Assembly: GCA_905221605.1 (NCBI GenBank)
Contig: CAJNDS010001013.1
Location: 64,001-128,000 of the forward strand
Reading direction: 5' to 3'
Source: Symbiodinium natans
Taxonomy: Eukaryota; Sar; Dinophyceae; Suessiales; Symbiodiniaceae
Length of the DNA: 64,000 nucleotides
Below the pieces are notes generated by a model. That model searched no databases, had not been told where the DNA came from, and saw only the letters and a list, made by a program, of their open reading frames with translations. Positions within the stretch are counted from its first letter, which is position 1. Every line of letters starts with the position of its first letter. Of this stretch, positions 33,401 through 40,979 are shown piece by piece. The position numbers were made by a program, and so were the translations under genes.

Positions 33401-36400
33401 TAATATCGTGCACCTCTGATATCGTTTAGGGCACCAGCAGAGCGCAAACTCTAATCCCCGAAACTCCAACTCCACATCCACCCACCGACCCACCCCCAGC
33501 AGTAATAAGGGATTCGGGAGGATGAGCTGAATGCTTAGGGTTTGGGGTTTAGGGTTTAGGGTTGAGAGCTTAGGGTTTAAGGTTTAAGGTTTAGGGTTTA
33601 GGGGCCATTGTCCACAATGTGCTGAGGATTGAGCTTTGGGGCTTTAGGGGGTCGTACACAGTTCGCTATGTGCGGTTTAGGATTTAGGGTTTAAGGGTCT
33701 AGGGCGTGGGAGATCACAGCTTCAGGGCTCAGGGTGTCGTAGAGTCTAGGACTTAGGAGGATTTGGGGATTAGGGTGCGCGGCAACCGGAAAACATCACC
33801 CCTGAACGCTACACTCGAAACCTAACGCGGTGTGGCCTGGACGATGTCGCCCACTGTAAGGTCGGTTGCCTTGATCTCCTCGAGACTTCCCGCAAAGGCG
33901 GATTCAGAATTTGGGGTTCAGGGTTTACACAGGCTTCCGAAACGAGGGCGACCCCTTATATACGCCCCTAACGACGAGAATTCCACAATATGGAAACCCC
34001 AAAACAGGTACCCAGATTTTGGGAAGCCCCAAGAGTATGGTTTAGGTCCAGGGCTTAGGATCACATAAACCCGAAACCCGAAACCCGAAACCCTAAACCC
34101 TAAACCCTAACCTAAACCCTAAACCCTAAACCAAAAAATGTTCTCGCTGTGCCCACCAAGCATCTTCCCAGCGGCCGTCCCGGAGAACGCGCTGGAGCTT
34201 CGTATCGCAGGCTGATGCCATGTCCTGATTCGCCAAGCAGGTTGGTTTTTAGGGGGTTTAGGGTTTAGGGTTTAGGGTTTAGGGTTTTTTGAAGCTTAGG
34301 GTCAGGGTTTAGGGTGAATTCATGTCGCCTGCAACCCAGAACCTTCGACAGGATTGGCTACTTGGGGTTCAGAGGAAAGGGTGCATCGAACATGGGGATG
34401 CTTCCTCATCAGCTGCCTGTGGCCTTCGAGCTCTCACGGTGAGAAGCGATGCTGAGAAGCTGCGGGGGAGGGAGAGGCGGGGGCGGGGAAATTAAGTCTT
34501 ACAATAGAAGGCTTGTAGGCTTCTAGTGTGGAAATGCTTGGATTGAATTGCAGGTGACGTCAAACCTGTGATCATCTCTTTGTATATATCCGAAGTGCTA
34601 AACTTCCCTGAGCCCTCTTTCATAAGGTCCAAGAGTCTAAGACCCAAAACCAAAGGGATAATTCTTTAAAAAAATTCGGACACCCCTTTGGGGAGGTCGG
34701 GGGCCTGTGACTATTGTCAGCAGGCAGCTGCTATCTGACCCGAAGCCCTGAACCTTGAAACCTAAACCCAAAACCCTAAATCCTATTGGCCCTAAACCCC
34801 AAACTCCAAACCCAAAACCCCAAAACCAGGCTGGCAGCTGCTATCTGCTGCTGGTTCTGACGGAGGATCACGAGGCTTGTCCTCAGCACGGCAATGTAGA
34901 AGCCCCCAGAGGTCACAAGGCTTTTTAAAGAGGGCTATCTTAAACCCTAAACCCTAAACCCTAAACCCTAAACCCTAAAACCTAAACCATAAACCCTGTA
35001 CACCCTTAAACCTGGACGATAGGGTAGATTTGGGACACCTTCTAAGCTTTCGTTGCATTTAAAAAAAGTTTGTTTTCCTGAGGCTGCATCGGAACCCAAC
35101 ACATATACTAGACCCTGAGCCATCAGACCTAATAAATTACTGTTCAATGGACCCTGGCTAGCTACCTATTCGAAACTCCCTTGGAACACTACAGCAACCT
35201 AACAGTAACACATTTTACAGGCAGGTTCCCTAACCCCTAGCAACCCAGGGCCCATGTAAGTAGACCCCTACAGCCCTACCTTTATACCTAAGTAGCCCCG
35301 TACATTACGCCTGAGGTCCCTTATATAGGGGTCCCTCCGCTAGTCCCTTGATACCCCAAACCCTAAACCCCAAACCCAAAGGGCGTGCCCGCATCCTGTA
35401 GACTTGCTTCTACAGCCGAACGCAAGCGCCCACTACCTTCAGCTCCTGGTGTGGGCACTTCATAGAACGGAATGCGGAGACAATCATGTACCGTATGGAC
35501 ACTTTTCGAAATTCTGGTCCCTTTTTGGGTGCCCTGAATAAGAGGGGCTGCCTTCATAATGAGGATCCCAAAAAGGGACCCTAGTTTAGAGAATCCCCCA
35601 TATAAAGCCCCTTAAAGGGGCTATTTTAGGGGGGCCTATAGTGTTCCCTGATTCTCTGGTTCCCTGAGGCCCTAAACCTTCAAAACGCCGATCTACTACC
35701 CGTATGCCTTCATATAGCCCCTAGATACCCGAATAAGAACCCCCCTAAAAAAACAGAAACCCTACTTAAGGAGACCACCAACCCATACAGTATAAACCTG
35801 TCAAAGAAGTCTGCTTGCAAGCTCGGCGGCCACGCCCCCGTGCCGAAGACCAGGAAGAACCAGAGCGCGGCGACGTTCCTTAGGGCTTAGGGCTTAGGGC
35901 TTAGGGCTTAGGGCTTAGGGCTTAGGGCTTAGGGTTTAGGGTTTAGGGTTCAGGGTGTCAGAGATTGAAGCTTCGGGCTTGGGGCTTGGGGCTTACAGGT
36001 TAAAGGCCTACTTAGATGGGCGCTGGGTTGCTAAGGGGCCGGGGAACCTACTTGTAAGTTAGGGTTTAGGGTTTAGGGTTTAGGGTTTAGGGTTTAGGGT
36101 TTAGGGTTTAGGGTTTAGGGTTTAGGGTTTAGGGTTTAGGGTTTAGGGTTTAGGGTTTAGGGTTTAGGGTTTAGGGTTTAGGGTTTAGGGTTTAGGGTTT
36201 AGGGGGTCACTGTTGGGTAATTAGCTTTGTGGTTTTGGAGTTTGCACCCAAGGTGCATTCAAGGTAGGGTTCTCGGCGGGCTTTCTGCTCTCTTTGATGG
36301 GGCGAGGTGTGGCTTGGTCCGCTCTTTCATCGCACCGACAAACCAATAGCCCCAACTGCGCTTCCTGCCACTTACTGCGAGTGATGCGAGCACAACCCTA

Positions 36401-39200
36401 AACCCCAAACCCTAAGCCCTAAGCCCTAAACCCTAAACCGGCCATGCCGCGAAACCACAAAGATGTCTTATGCAGCCAAAGCAACCACGAGTTCCAGAAG
36501 AGGTAGACCCAGATGCACGACCTGATTTTCGCGAGGGCACGAAAAAACACGCAGCAGGCTCAAGCAGCGAAGTAGCGCCGGCCTGACAAAGCTGAACCTT
36601 CAACTGGAAACCCTGTTTGACCTTTGGGGCGATGGCCTCTACCTCTACCTGCCATAAATCCATAAGAAAGGGTTAACGTATGGTGTAGGGTTCAGCGACT
36701 CTGAATCGAGGATCGAGAGTATGGGTTTGCAAAGGAAGGCAATGTGGGAATCCCATAGGATCAGGACCCTGGCACCCAGACTCCTACGACATACCTGCTA
36801 AATCCTGAAGTTCCCATGGTGCGGTTCCTCTAAATTGTGTTCCCTCGTTGGGGTTGAACTATCGGCTGCAGGATTCCTGCAGCTTGAAACCAGATACCCG
36901 AATACAGATCTTCCAAAATGGACTGATTATCCTTGGCTCTTAGGCTTTAAGGCTTAAGGGTTAAGGTGCGGCCCTTAGTTGCGCGCTTTGCAAGATCTGG
37001 ATACACTGAATTGCAGCCGGATCGCAGCTGAAACACATAGGTCCTTGGTTGGCTGAGATTAGCAAGCCTGTGGGGGGTTTACGATATTCGGGGTACCTTA
37101 TGGGGGTCCTTCTTCTAGGGGAAACCTGCTATTTGGGGGTCTATGTTGGGGGCCCCTTGTTTTCGTGAACCCTCGTATCGCTTTGCCATGGTCCGAGCGC
37201 GGCAGTTCTACTCCGTCTCAGCATGTCAGGAAAGAAGCGGGCGCTCCAACTCTAACCTTGCAATTGTAAGCCCACACCCTGCGTCCTTTACACTCTTCAA
37301 TGGTACTCAAACAAACCAAAGATGGTCCTTTAAACCCTTTGAACAAATATCCTAAGTATAATCCGCTGTAGCACAATGAGGGATATGCAAAATACCCCAA
37401 GCTTGGTAGCCCAGTAGCCCTAATGCAATAAGGGTACTTCTTTTTGGGGGCTGGTTACCTTGTAAGGGAACCTTGAACCAGAATAAGGGCAAAAGGCTAC
37501 CACTGGGCTACCAAGCAGGGGCCTACCTAGAAGCTGCACAGACTCCGCCCAAATCAAAGAAGCAAATCGAACAGAAAAGCTGAGGCCCCAAGTTACATGT
37601 TTACCCGAAGTTGGACCTACCCCAATGTGCGTGTACCAGAACACCCTGAACCCAACTCAGCTCCCAGATGTTAGCTTCCAGCAAACACGGTCCTCCTTTG
37701 TACTATGAACTACCAAAAGACGATGTCTCTTAGTAGAGTACCCAGGCCCCCCCGAAAAGAGAGCAAACAGAGAACGTAGGCCTAGTTCTTCAGAATCCTC
37801 TTATAGGGTTCTTAAGCCCTATAATCACCCTTAACCCTAAACCTTAAACCCTGAACACCCTAAACCCCTACAATCGAATCATCCGGGAATCGGGTCCGAG
37901 TATTCGGCAAGCAGTGAGGCGAGGATGCCAGGAACTTTTACGTTGATGGCGTTGTTGCCCTGCCTGGGCAAGATGAGCTCTTTCATGGGTTTTCTCGTGT
38001 TGCAGAAAAACCCTAAGCCTAAACCCTAAACCCTAACACTAAACCCGGTGTGAAAGAGTCGAGTTCGTAGGGCTTGGGCTTCTGGTCGTCTCTTGAGGGC
38101 TGAGTGGCTCAGGGTCTGGTGTGGCTGTTTGCAGGGGCCTGGCGGCTCCATGTTGCTGGGAGGCCTCTGAAAACACCCTAAACCCTAAACTTCCCCAAAC
38201 CCTAAACCCTAAACCCTAGACCCCAAACCCTAAACGAAAAAAAACCTAAACCCTAAACCAAAACCCCGCAAGCTCTTCAGGAAGCTTAAGGGCATCTCCC
38301 CACGCTATTGCAAAGACATAGAGCCCTACAAATTCTAAAGCCCTATCTTGCTCCAAATGCCTGTAAAGAAAGCCCGATATTCTATAACCAAGCAAAAAAT
38401 AGGAAGCCTTGCCAAGCCCTCTGAAACGGTTTCCCTAAACCTGAACCTCTAACCCTAAACCCTAAACCCAAAACCCTAAACCCTAATGCATGCCAGGCCA
38501 CTTTGCCAGTCGCTCCTTGGCCACCGCTGAAGGCAAACCACCGCGATCTAGAGCCTGGTCAGACTTCGGTTAGGGTTTAGGGTTTAGGGTTTCTAGGGTT
38601 TGTAGGGTTTGTAGGGTTTGTAGGGTTTGTAGGGTTTGTAGGGTTTGAAGGGTTTGTAGGGTTTGTTGGGTTTGTAGGGTTTGTGGGGTTTGTGGGGTTT
38701 GTGGAGTTTGTAGGGTTTGTAGGGTTTGTAGGGTTTGTAGGGTTTGTGGGGTTTGTGGGGTTTGTAGGGTTTGTAGGGTTTGTGGGGTTTGTGGGGTTTG
38801 TAGGGTTTGTGGGGTTTGTGGGGTTTGTAGGGTTTGTAGGGTTTGTGGGGTTTGTGGGGTTTGTAGGGTTTGTAGGGTTCCATCTCCCCCAAAAGAATGT
38901 GCATTTCGGGGGGTGAAGGACCAGGCCAGGATGGGAGCACCCTAAGCCCCAAAATCTAAACCTTAAGCCCTGAACCCTGAACCCTAAACCCTAAAACCCT
39001 AAACCCCTAAACCCTAGAACCCTGAACCCTAAACCCTGTTTTAGGGATCCGAGAGCCTTAAACCCTAAACCCTAGAACCCTGAACCCCTAAACCTTTTTT
39101 GTTGTTGCTCCCTGGGCGCCTGGTAGCACTCCTCGCCACTGAGCGCCACCGTCCCCGAAGGCCGGTAGCGCCGGGCTTGGCGGCTCCAGAGGTATCGGAC
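21366..39200 (-). CDS. P5-type (ATP13A-like) P-type ATPase; 3' part not found
   Basis: P5 ATPases sit in endomembranes; characterised P5B members export polyamines from late endosomes or lysosomes, and P5A members handle transmembrane helices in the ER. The ordered minus-strand exons match the family: RYLW near the N-region; GGLPS...RLAKWQGNNAINVKVP; helix M1/M2 region; RDGRWEIKATDLTVGDIVQ; ESMLTGEPMPLQK (actuator TGE loop); GGRTTKGKLIRMVLFP (P5 'RTGF.T.KG.L.R.ilfP' motif); FTLGQSCSASRLKEGDIAC; and RIPIAGKISTMVFDKTGTIT, with the phosphorylated Asp in DKTGT. Weaker islands fit the N-domain. The GDGxND hinge and helices M5-M10 were not seen before the methyltransferase starts at 19364. Either the exons escaped notice or the gene is truncated. 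P5B is favoured by RLK..(D)I.C; P5A is not excluded. Confidence 0.88.
21437..21590. repeat. Homogenised variant telomeric array (GGGCTTA)n
   Basis: More than twenty head-to-tail GGGCTTA units, with a short GGGCGTA sub-block, instead of GGGTTTA. A single variant has been amplified locally. Smaller arrays of the same variant lie at 35880-35930 and 43585-43610. Confidence 0.95.
21797..21905. mobile_element. Family-H TIR element
   Basis: gagttggtagtGAGGGAATAAGGTACCCTA...TAGGGTGCCTACTTCCCTCATG (parts of the element), ending tactaggaaccagtaag. Related copies at 58660-58752, 60474-60552 and 63784-63855 share 'tccctcattccctactaagaaccagtaag' or 'aatcccttaaagggtat' parts. Confidence 0.75.
22266..22354 (-). 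CDS. P5 ATPase exon, N-domain (tentative)
   Basis: The frame TPSAFAATASASFPRSKRPT then SMRSTWAAQ fits the family's 'fpFsS.lqRMSv' stretch only loosely. Acceptor CTCAG|GAACGC, donor GCGACA. Other frames across it are open too, so the frame choice is inferred from position. Confidence 0.45.
22982..23072. mobile_element. Family-B TIR element
   Basis: ggggttcacgaaaatagggg, then ggtaccttcttggggtcctt, ggatcctactatttggga, and a right arm ending ggttcccattttaccc. The same body occurs at 27010 and 37074. A CCCTAAA array starts at the right edge. Confidence 0.75.
23521..23710. repeat. Interstitial telomeric array (CCCTAAA)n
   Basis: About 26 near-perfect CCCTAAA units with two CCCTACA and one short unit. 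It lies on the left of a candidate ATPase exon, and a second CCCTAAA array (23830-23932) lies on its right, an exception to the usual inverted bracket. Confidence 0.97.
23735..23809 (-). CDS. P5 ATPase exon (N-domain, 'VGDPLE' region; tentative)
   Basis: Reads QLRMANVGSRPAPAMKDLDG then T. VG.RPAPAMKDLDGT resembles the family's 'vGDPle.kMf..TgW'. Acceptor AAAAG|CCAACT. The 3' edge is approximate. Position between DKTGT and the later islands is as expected. Confidence 0.5.
24705..24815. mobile_element. Family-J TIR element
   Basis: ctctaggggtagtgacATGGTtatttagtatgggccctta ... gagaccatattaagggaCCATGTgcagatgtaactacccttag, shown in parts. A copy lies at 59868-59985 and a partial one near 41215. 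Confidence 0.7.
24901..24965 (-). CDS. P5 ATPase exon with phosphorylation site
   Basis: Reads IPIAGKISTMVFDKTGTITH then G. DKTGT contains the aspartate phosphorylated in every P-type ATPase. The preceding R-I-P-I-A-G-K-I matches the P5 'RI..aGK+d..cFDKTGTLT' context. Acceptor GCCAG|GATCCC, donor GCGGTC. CCCTAAA array on its left. Confidence 0.96.
25030..26330. other. ATPase intron: repeats and unassigned spacer
   Basis: TTTAGGG units (25012-25060), CCCTAAA-like units (25170-25220, 25430-25510), an array of cCCTATAAAccca variants (25600-25760), unique spacer, a partial family-F element (26130-26205) and CCCTAAA (26240-26310). A plus-strand frame at 25255-25467 shows no recognised domain. Confidence 0.5.
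26330..26409 (-). CDS. P5 ATPase exon before the P-domain
   Basis: Reads AVSFTLGQSCSASRLKEGDI then ACLNIGR. This matches the P5B hallmark 'ltiGqs.A..RLk...I.C..p.RI' just before FDKTGT. Acceptor GTGAG|GCTGTC. The GA donor shares GA with the next exon. The exon with 'VPPALP' that should precede it was not found. Confidence 0.92.
26812..26880. repeat. Two long poly-G tracts with a repeated flank
   Basis: About 27 G, then ctttcttaatg, then about 30 G (one interruption), then the same ctttctta. The duplicated flank suggests slippage or template switching in a G4-prone tract. Confidence 0.9.
27010..27108. mobile_element. Family-B TIR element
   Basis: ttcccgaaatgaggggtacc, ttagtggggtccttattata, gaatcctaccatctgggtct, ending ggtcccttattctcgtaaac then cccc. 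It is followed by diverged GGATCC-rich repeats at 27110-27270. Confidence 0.8.
27683..27780. mobile_element. Family-E element
   Basis: GAATTCATAAGCCC...GTGTAAAGTGTACTCACTCAGCTACTA. A second copy at 31570-31665 is about 75% identical by eye, with the same start and end. Confidence 0.75.
28095..28152 (-). CDS. P5 ATPase exon (membrane region)
   Basis: Acceptor CTCAG|GCCACT. Reads ATFCFANTLLFQGQGWVTGC then FA, a hydrophobic stretch placed between helix M3 and the 'GQS..RLK' exon. The 3' edge is uncertain. CCCTAAA on the left and TTTAGGG on the right. Confidence 0.6.
28164..28238. repeat. Interstitial telomeric array (TTTAGGG)n
   Basis: About ten perfect units directly following the exon edge at 28152. 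Confidence 0.97.
28774..28836 (-). CDS. P5 ATPase exon (helix M3)
   Basis: Acceptor TCGAG|GCCATC. Reads AIVKFKYTEQLPWVYALMTA then W. Joined to the previous exon it gives MVLFPAIVKFKY, matching the P5 'ilfP.p..f.f..d...F' junction. Donor GTGCCC. Confidence 0.85.
29453..29510 (-). CDS. P5 ATPase exon ('RTGF' motif region)
   Basis: Acceptor CCCAG|GATGCG. Reads MRIGGRTTKGKLIRMVLFP, matching the P5-specific 'lRTGF.T.KG.LvR.ilfP' motif, with F replaced by G-R here. The GC donor (GCGGCT) shares GC with the next exon. Confidence 0.9.
29810..29896. repeat. Interstitial telomeric array (TTTAGGG)n
   Basis: About twelve perfect units followed by a short poly-C run. Confidence 0.97.
30030..30420 (-). 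other. Unassigned island with two coding-like minus frames
   Basis: The right part reads CGETVESDSEAELAAACDLF then AKPDEYRDSQ. The left part, in another frame, reads IIRPRMIFRGSGVAADIMRG then VKEKNLSLPRTTLV. A CAG|GTACATC site lies between them. It lies inside an ATPase intron and does not match the ATPase family, so it could be a captured gene fragment. A plus-strand frame over the same DNA is also open. Confidence 0.4.
30440..31000. other. CCCTAAA/TTTGGGG variants and poly-C
   Basis: Diverged CCCTAAA-like units (30515-30780), a TTTAGGG-to-TTTGGGG array (30812-30925) and two poly-C runs (30939-30998). No gene is visible. Confidence 0.7.
31001..31078 (-). CDS. P5 ATPase exon after the TGE loop
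   Basis: Reads VAMDTMSALPFDDKVHGKKH then GLLQAT. Joined to the previous exon it gives MPLQKVAMDT...KKHGLLQAT, matching 'Pv.K..l.......kkh.lf.GT'. Acceptor GTGGAG|GTGGCC. A poly-C/poly-A tract (31083-31115) adjoins it. Confidence 0.8.
31137..31345 (+). other. Unassigned island
   Basis: An open plus-strand frame of about 68 codons (GDAVDGEPYAVWGEGRIRLI) lies between TTTAGGG on the left and CCCTAAA (31380) on the right, the reverse of the bracket around minus-strand exons. No family is recognised. Confidence 0.25.
31570..31665. mobile_element. Family-E element (second copy)
   Basis: Same gaattcataagccc start and gtaaagtgtactcgctcagctacta end as the copy at 27683. Confidence 0.75.
31718..31754 (-). 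CDS. P5 ATPase exon (actuator TGE loop, 37 bp)
   Basis: Reads SMLTGEPMPLQK. TGE is the dephosphorylation loop of P-type ATPases. TGEPMP is also seen in copper ATPases, but flanking exons fit P5. Acceptor ATCAG|GAGCAT, donor GCCATC. Confidence 0.95.
31780..32030. repeat. TTTAGGG array, spacer, then CCCTAAA array
   Basis: TTTAGGG at 31768-31842, unique spacer 31843-31970, CCCTAAA at 31971-32028. This is the inverted pair typical of introns here. Confidence 0.9.
32395..32490. mobile_element. Family-I element
   Basis: ataggtatagttgccatagttgtaacc repeated with tatctaccg spacer, ending acccatgaacctccaag. Relatives at 51000-51115 and 51680-51810 start cttg(g)aggt(t/g)cacgggtagctataagtagg, the inverted end. 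Confidence 0.55.
32890..32942 (-). CDS. P5 ATPase exon
   Basis: Acceptor TGCAG|GTATTC. Reads VFDGMVTADIALVPGVH then, across the junction, ESMLTGEP. This matches 'v..G...PaD.vll.G.c.v.ESmLTGE'. The donor is GTTTAGGG, so the 5' splice site is itself a telomeric repeat unit. Confidence 0.9.
33000..33835. other. ATPase intron, repeats only
   Basis: Short palindromes at 33027-33085 (aagcctaagccccaaaaggg repeated in both orientations), TTTAGGG arrays at 33535-33605 and unique spacer. No coding recognised. Confidence 0.6.
33837..33878 (-). CDS. P5 ATPase exon (start of actuator domain)
   Basis: Acceptor CTCGAG|GAGATC. Reads EIKATDLTVGDIVQ, matching 'eI.s.dLvpGDvv.v' that opens the actuator region. 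Donor GCCACA. Confidence 0.93.
34168..34224 (-). CDS. P5 ATPase exon
   Basis: Acceptor AATCAG|GACATG. Reads DMASACDTKLQRVLRDGRW. With the next exon it gives RDGRWEIKATDLTVGD, the family's 'vR.g.w.ei...dLvpGD'. GA donor shared with the next exon start. Confidence 0.88.
34842..34920 (-). CDS. P5 ATPase exon (helix M2 region)
   Basis: Reads LVTSGGFYIAVLRTSLVILR then QNQQQI, a hydrophobic helix followed by the 'r.q...l' cytosolic start expected after M2. Acceptor AAAAAG|CCTTG is less typical. Donor GCAGCT. Confidence 0.75.
35225..35352. mobile_element. Family-K TIR element
   Basis: ggttccctaacccctagcaa...tatacctaagtagcc...ggtccctccgctagtccctt. A copy at 28570-28680 shares tatacctaagtagcctactt and gggtccctcccttagtccct. 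Confidence 0.65.
35798..35878 (-). CDS. P5 ATPase exon (helix M1)
   Basis: Acceptor CTAAG|GAACGT. Reads NVAALWFFLVFGTGAWPPSL then QADFFD. It continues EYSDP from the previous exon, matching 'E.lnPf..fq.fs..lW...dyy'. Donor GTTTAT. GGGCTTA repeats follow on the right. Confidence 0.88.
36058..36205. repeat. Interstitial telomeric array (TTTAGGG)n
   Basis: About 21 consecutive perfect TTTAGGG units, one of the longest clean arrays in the window. Confidence 0.98.
36433..36663 (-). other. Unassigned open island inside an ATPase intron
   Basis: The minus frame is open for 76 codons (MDLWQVEVEAIAPKVKQGFQ; EPAACFFVPSRKSGRASG). It is longer than neighbouring exons and does not fit the ATPase. Possibly a gene fragment. 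No family is recognised. Confidence 0.3.
37074..37180. mobile_element. Family-B TIR element
   Basis: GGGGGTTTACGATATTCGGG ... GTTTTCGTGAACCCTC arms; body ggtaccttatgggggtcctt and acctgctatttgggggtcta. Confidence 0.85.
37402..37515. mobile_element. Family-C TIR element
   Basis: Arms CTTGGTAGCCCAGTAG and CTGGGCTACCAAG are exact inverted repeats over 13 bp. The body matches 19755 and 47145. It lies in the same ATPase intron as the family-B element at 37074. Confidence 0.92.
37892..37963 (-). CDS. P5 ATPase exon
   Basis: Acceptor GCCCAG|GCAGGG. Reads QGNNAINVKVPGILASLLAE then YSDP, matching 'yG.N.i.v.v.si..LL..E.l.P' before helix M1. The GA donor shares GA with the next exon. Confidence 0.95.
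38499..38554 (-). CDS. P5 ATPase exon
   Basis: Acceptor GACCAG|GCTCTA. Reads ALDRGGLPSAVAKERLAKW, matching 'GLs..ev..R...yG.N' with the next exon. The GC donor shares GC with the next exon start. Confidence 0.9.
38574..38880. repeat. Variant telomere-like array (GGGTTTGTA / GGGTTTGTG)n
   Basis: After three TTTAGGG units, about 33 copies of the 9-mer GGGTTTGTA or GGGTTTGTG run head to tail. It looks like a telomeric unit lengthened by two bases and then amplified. Gly-Phe-Val or Lys-Pro-Tyr frames across it are artefacts. Confidence 0.96.
39120..39200 (-). CDS. P5 ATPase exon (N-terminal region)
   Basis: Acceptor TACAAG|GTCCGA. Reads VRYLWSRQARRYRPSGTVAL then SGEECYQ, resembling the P5 'k.RYiw....f..l' segment before 'GLs'. 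The GC donor shares GC with the next exon. Earlier N-terminal exons are not identified. Confidence 0.8.
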
Positions 39201-39325
39201 CTTGTAGGGTTTAGGGTTTAGGGTTTAGGGTTTAGGGTTTAGGGTTTAGGGTTTAGGGTTTAGGGTTTAAGGCTCTCGGAACCCTGAAACCCAAAGCCCG
39301 AAACGCTGGTTTATGCACTTTTGTC

Positions 39326-39718
39326 GTGTTTGAGGGGTTTGGGGAGTTGTTTGGAGCCCGGGACTCGGAAACACGGCAAACAGCGCACCTCTGGGTAATA
39401 TGTGAAGAGATTGAGAGACACCCTCTCCCTTCCCCAAAGCGGACTGCGTGGTGGGGCCTGGTGGAAAGGTGGTCACAGACAATTCGCAGTCGGCAGGACA
39501 ACAAGAAGATCTGTGCAACATGTTTGAATGCTGAGCTGCTACACCTGGATCTGTACGGCGATGCACTTCGAGGATTCGAGCAAAAGATACCTACTGGCTT
39601 AGGGCATTTTGACACTGGAAGCTGGTTGCTTGGGGCGCGGCACAAGTGTGCTGGTAGAAGCGACCTGAGGCACATTCCGCGGAAGTCCAAATACTGGTGC
39701 TACCGAGACCCCTTCTAG
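39326..39718 (+). other. Unassigned 130-codon plus-strand open frame
   Basis: The frame starts at an ATG and ends in TAG just before a CCCTAAA array. Composition is not repeat-like (DNKKICATCLNAELLHLDLY; HKCAGRSDLRHIPRKSKYWC). It is on the opposite strand to the three genes and unbroken, unlike native exons here. It could be a gene fragment or a single-exon gene. An overlapping minus frame of 145 codons is also open, so coding status is uncertain. Confidence 0.35.
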
Positions 39719-39889
39719 GAAACTTACCCTAAACCCTAAACCCTAAACCCTAGACCCTAAACCCTAAACCCTAAACCTTAAACCCTAAACCCTAACACCC
39801 TTGCCTTTATAATAACTTGAGCCTCGGGGATGGGGGTTTTCGACTGTGCAGTTCAGGGTTTCGGCCTGAGGCTTGGGGTTTAGGGTTTT

Positions 39890-40000
39890 GGCCTAGGTCT
39901 AAGGGTGCTTGCATGGTCCCTTCGTATGGGCCCTTGAAAGGGTACCCCTTAATATACCCCTCCTATACCCTATACAAGCCAATGGCCCATACATCAGGGT
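39890..40000. mobile_element. TIR element (GCATGGTCCC / GGCCCATAC type)
   Basis: atggtcccttcgtatgggcc, then cttaatatacccctcctata and caagccaatggcccatacat. A related copy at 8225-8305 has gggcccgtgaatgggg ... ccaagggcccatgc. Confidence 0.5.
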
Positions 40001-40325
40001 AGCTCGTGGGCCTAGGCGGCCTGGGGCTTAGGAGGGTCTTGCAAGCTTCAGGCTCTGCGTGCCGCACGTCGGGTTGTCAAGTCACTCCAGGAGCAGCATG
40101 TGGCAAGCTTGTGGTTTGGGATAGGTTAGGGTTTAGGGTTAGGGTTTTAGGGCCATCAGGTTCAGGGTTTATTGCGCTCCCCATAAAAAAAGGAGAGAAG
40201 GGTAGCCTGATTCTTGATATCTTTCCCATTTTCAGGGTGTCTAGGCTACCCTGGGTAGGGTACAAGCGTCAGGGCCCAAACGGGCAAATGGATGTCTAGA
40301 GCCCTCAAAGTCCAGGCTACGCACG

Positions 40326-40420
40326 CGGTTTAGGGTTTAGGGTTTAGGGTTTAGGGTTTAGGGTTTAGGGTTTAGGGTTTAGGGTTTAGGGTTAGGGTTT
40401 TGGGTTTAGGGTTTAGGGTC
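40326..40420. repeat. Interstitial telomeric array (TTTAGGG)n
   Basis: Nine perfect units plus variants. To its right a small island (40425-40480) reads MDEQDGHESEEGEGLRL on the minus strand and could be an acidic N-terminal exon of the ATPase. Confidence 0.9.
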
Positions 40421-40424
40421 TCAG

Positions 40425-40480
40425 GCGCAGGCCTTCTCCCTCCTCCGACTCGTGGCCGTCCTGTTCATCCATGTGCCTGG
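40425..40480 (-). CDS. Possible N-terminal exon of the P5 ATPase
   Basis: Open minus frame MDEQDGHESEEGEGLRL with an ATG, placed upstream of the first secure ATPase exon and downstream of the eEF2 stop. Only position and codon character support it. Confidence 0.3.
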
Positions 40481-40979
40481 CTTAGGGTTTAGGGTTTAGG
40501 GCTTAGGGCTTAGGGCTTGGGGTTTAGGGTTTAGGGTTCAGGGTTTAGGGTTTAGTGTTTTGGGTTTAGGGTTTAGGGTCCGTACTGACAAGGCTGTTCA
40601 TGCTGAGGTCGAGCCCTGAACCCTAAACCCTAAATCCGGTTTCGAGTCGTAGAGCTCAGGGTCCACAGTTGAAGGATTAGGGTTAGTGTCCAGGGTCGAA
40701 GGTTTAGGGGTCGACTGTTTAGGGTTGCAGGATTTCGGGGGGGGTTTCACGTTTAAGGGTTTGCAGACGGCCGAAAGGATCTCGAGGACATGCCGACTCA
40801 GCGAGGCGCATCAGGTTCCTACTAGGATGGCCTTTCATACCCTCAGAAAAGTACTCTTGACTCTGATCCTCTTTAACCCAATAAGGGAAAACATACTCGG
40901 TCCCACAGGCCTACCTAGCCACCAGCTCGCCCTGACCCACCAGTGGCTTTGAGTGTGGGGTGACATGTGGGCAGCAATG

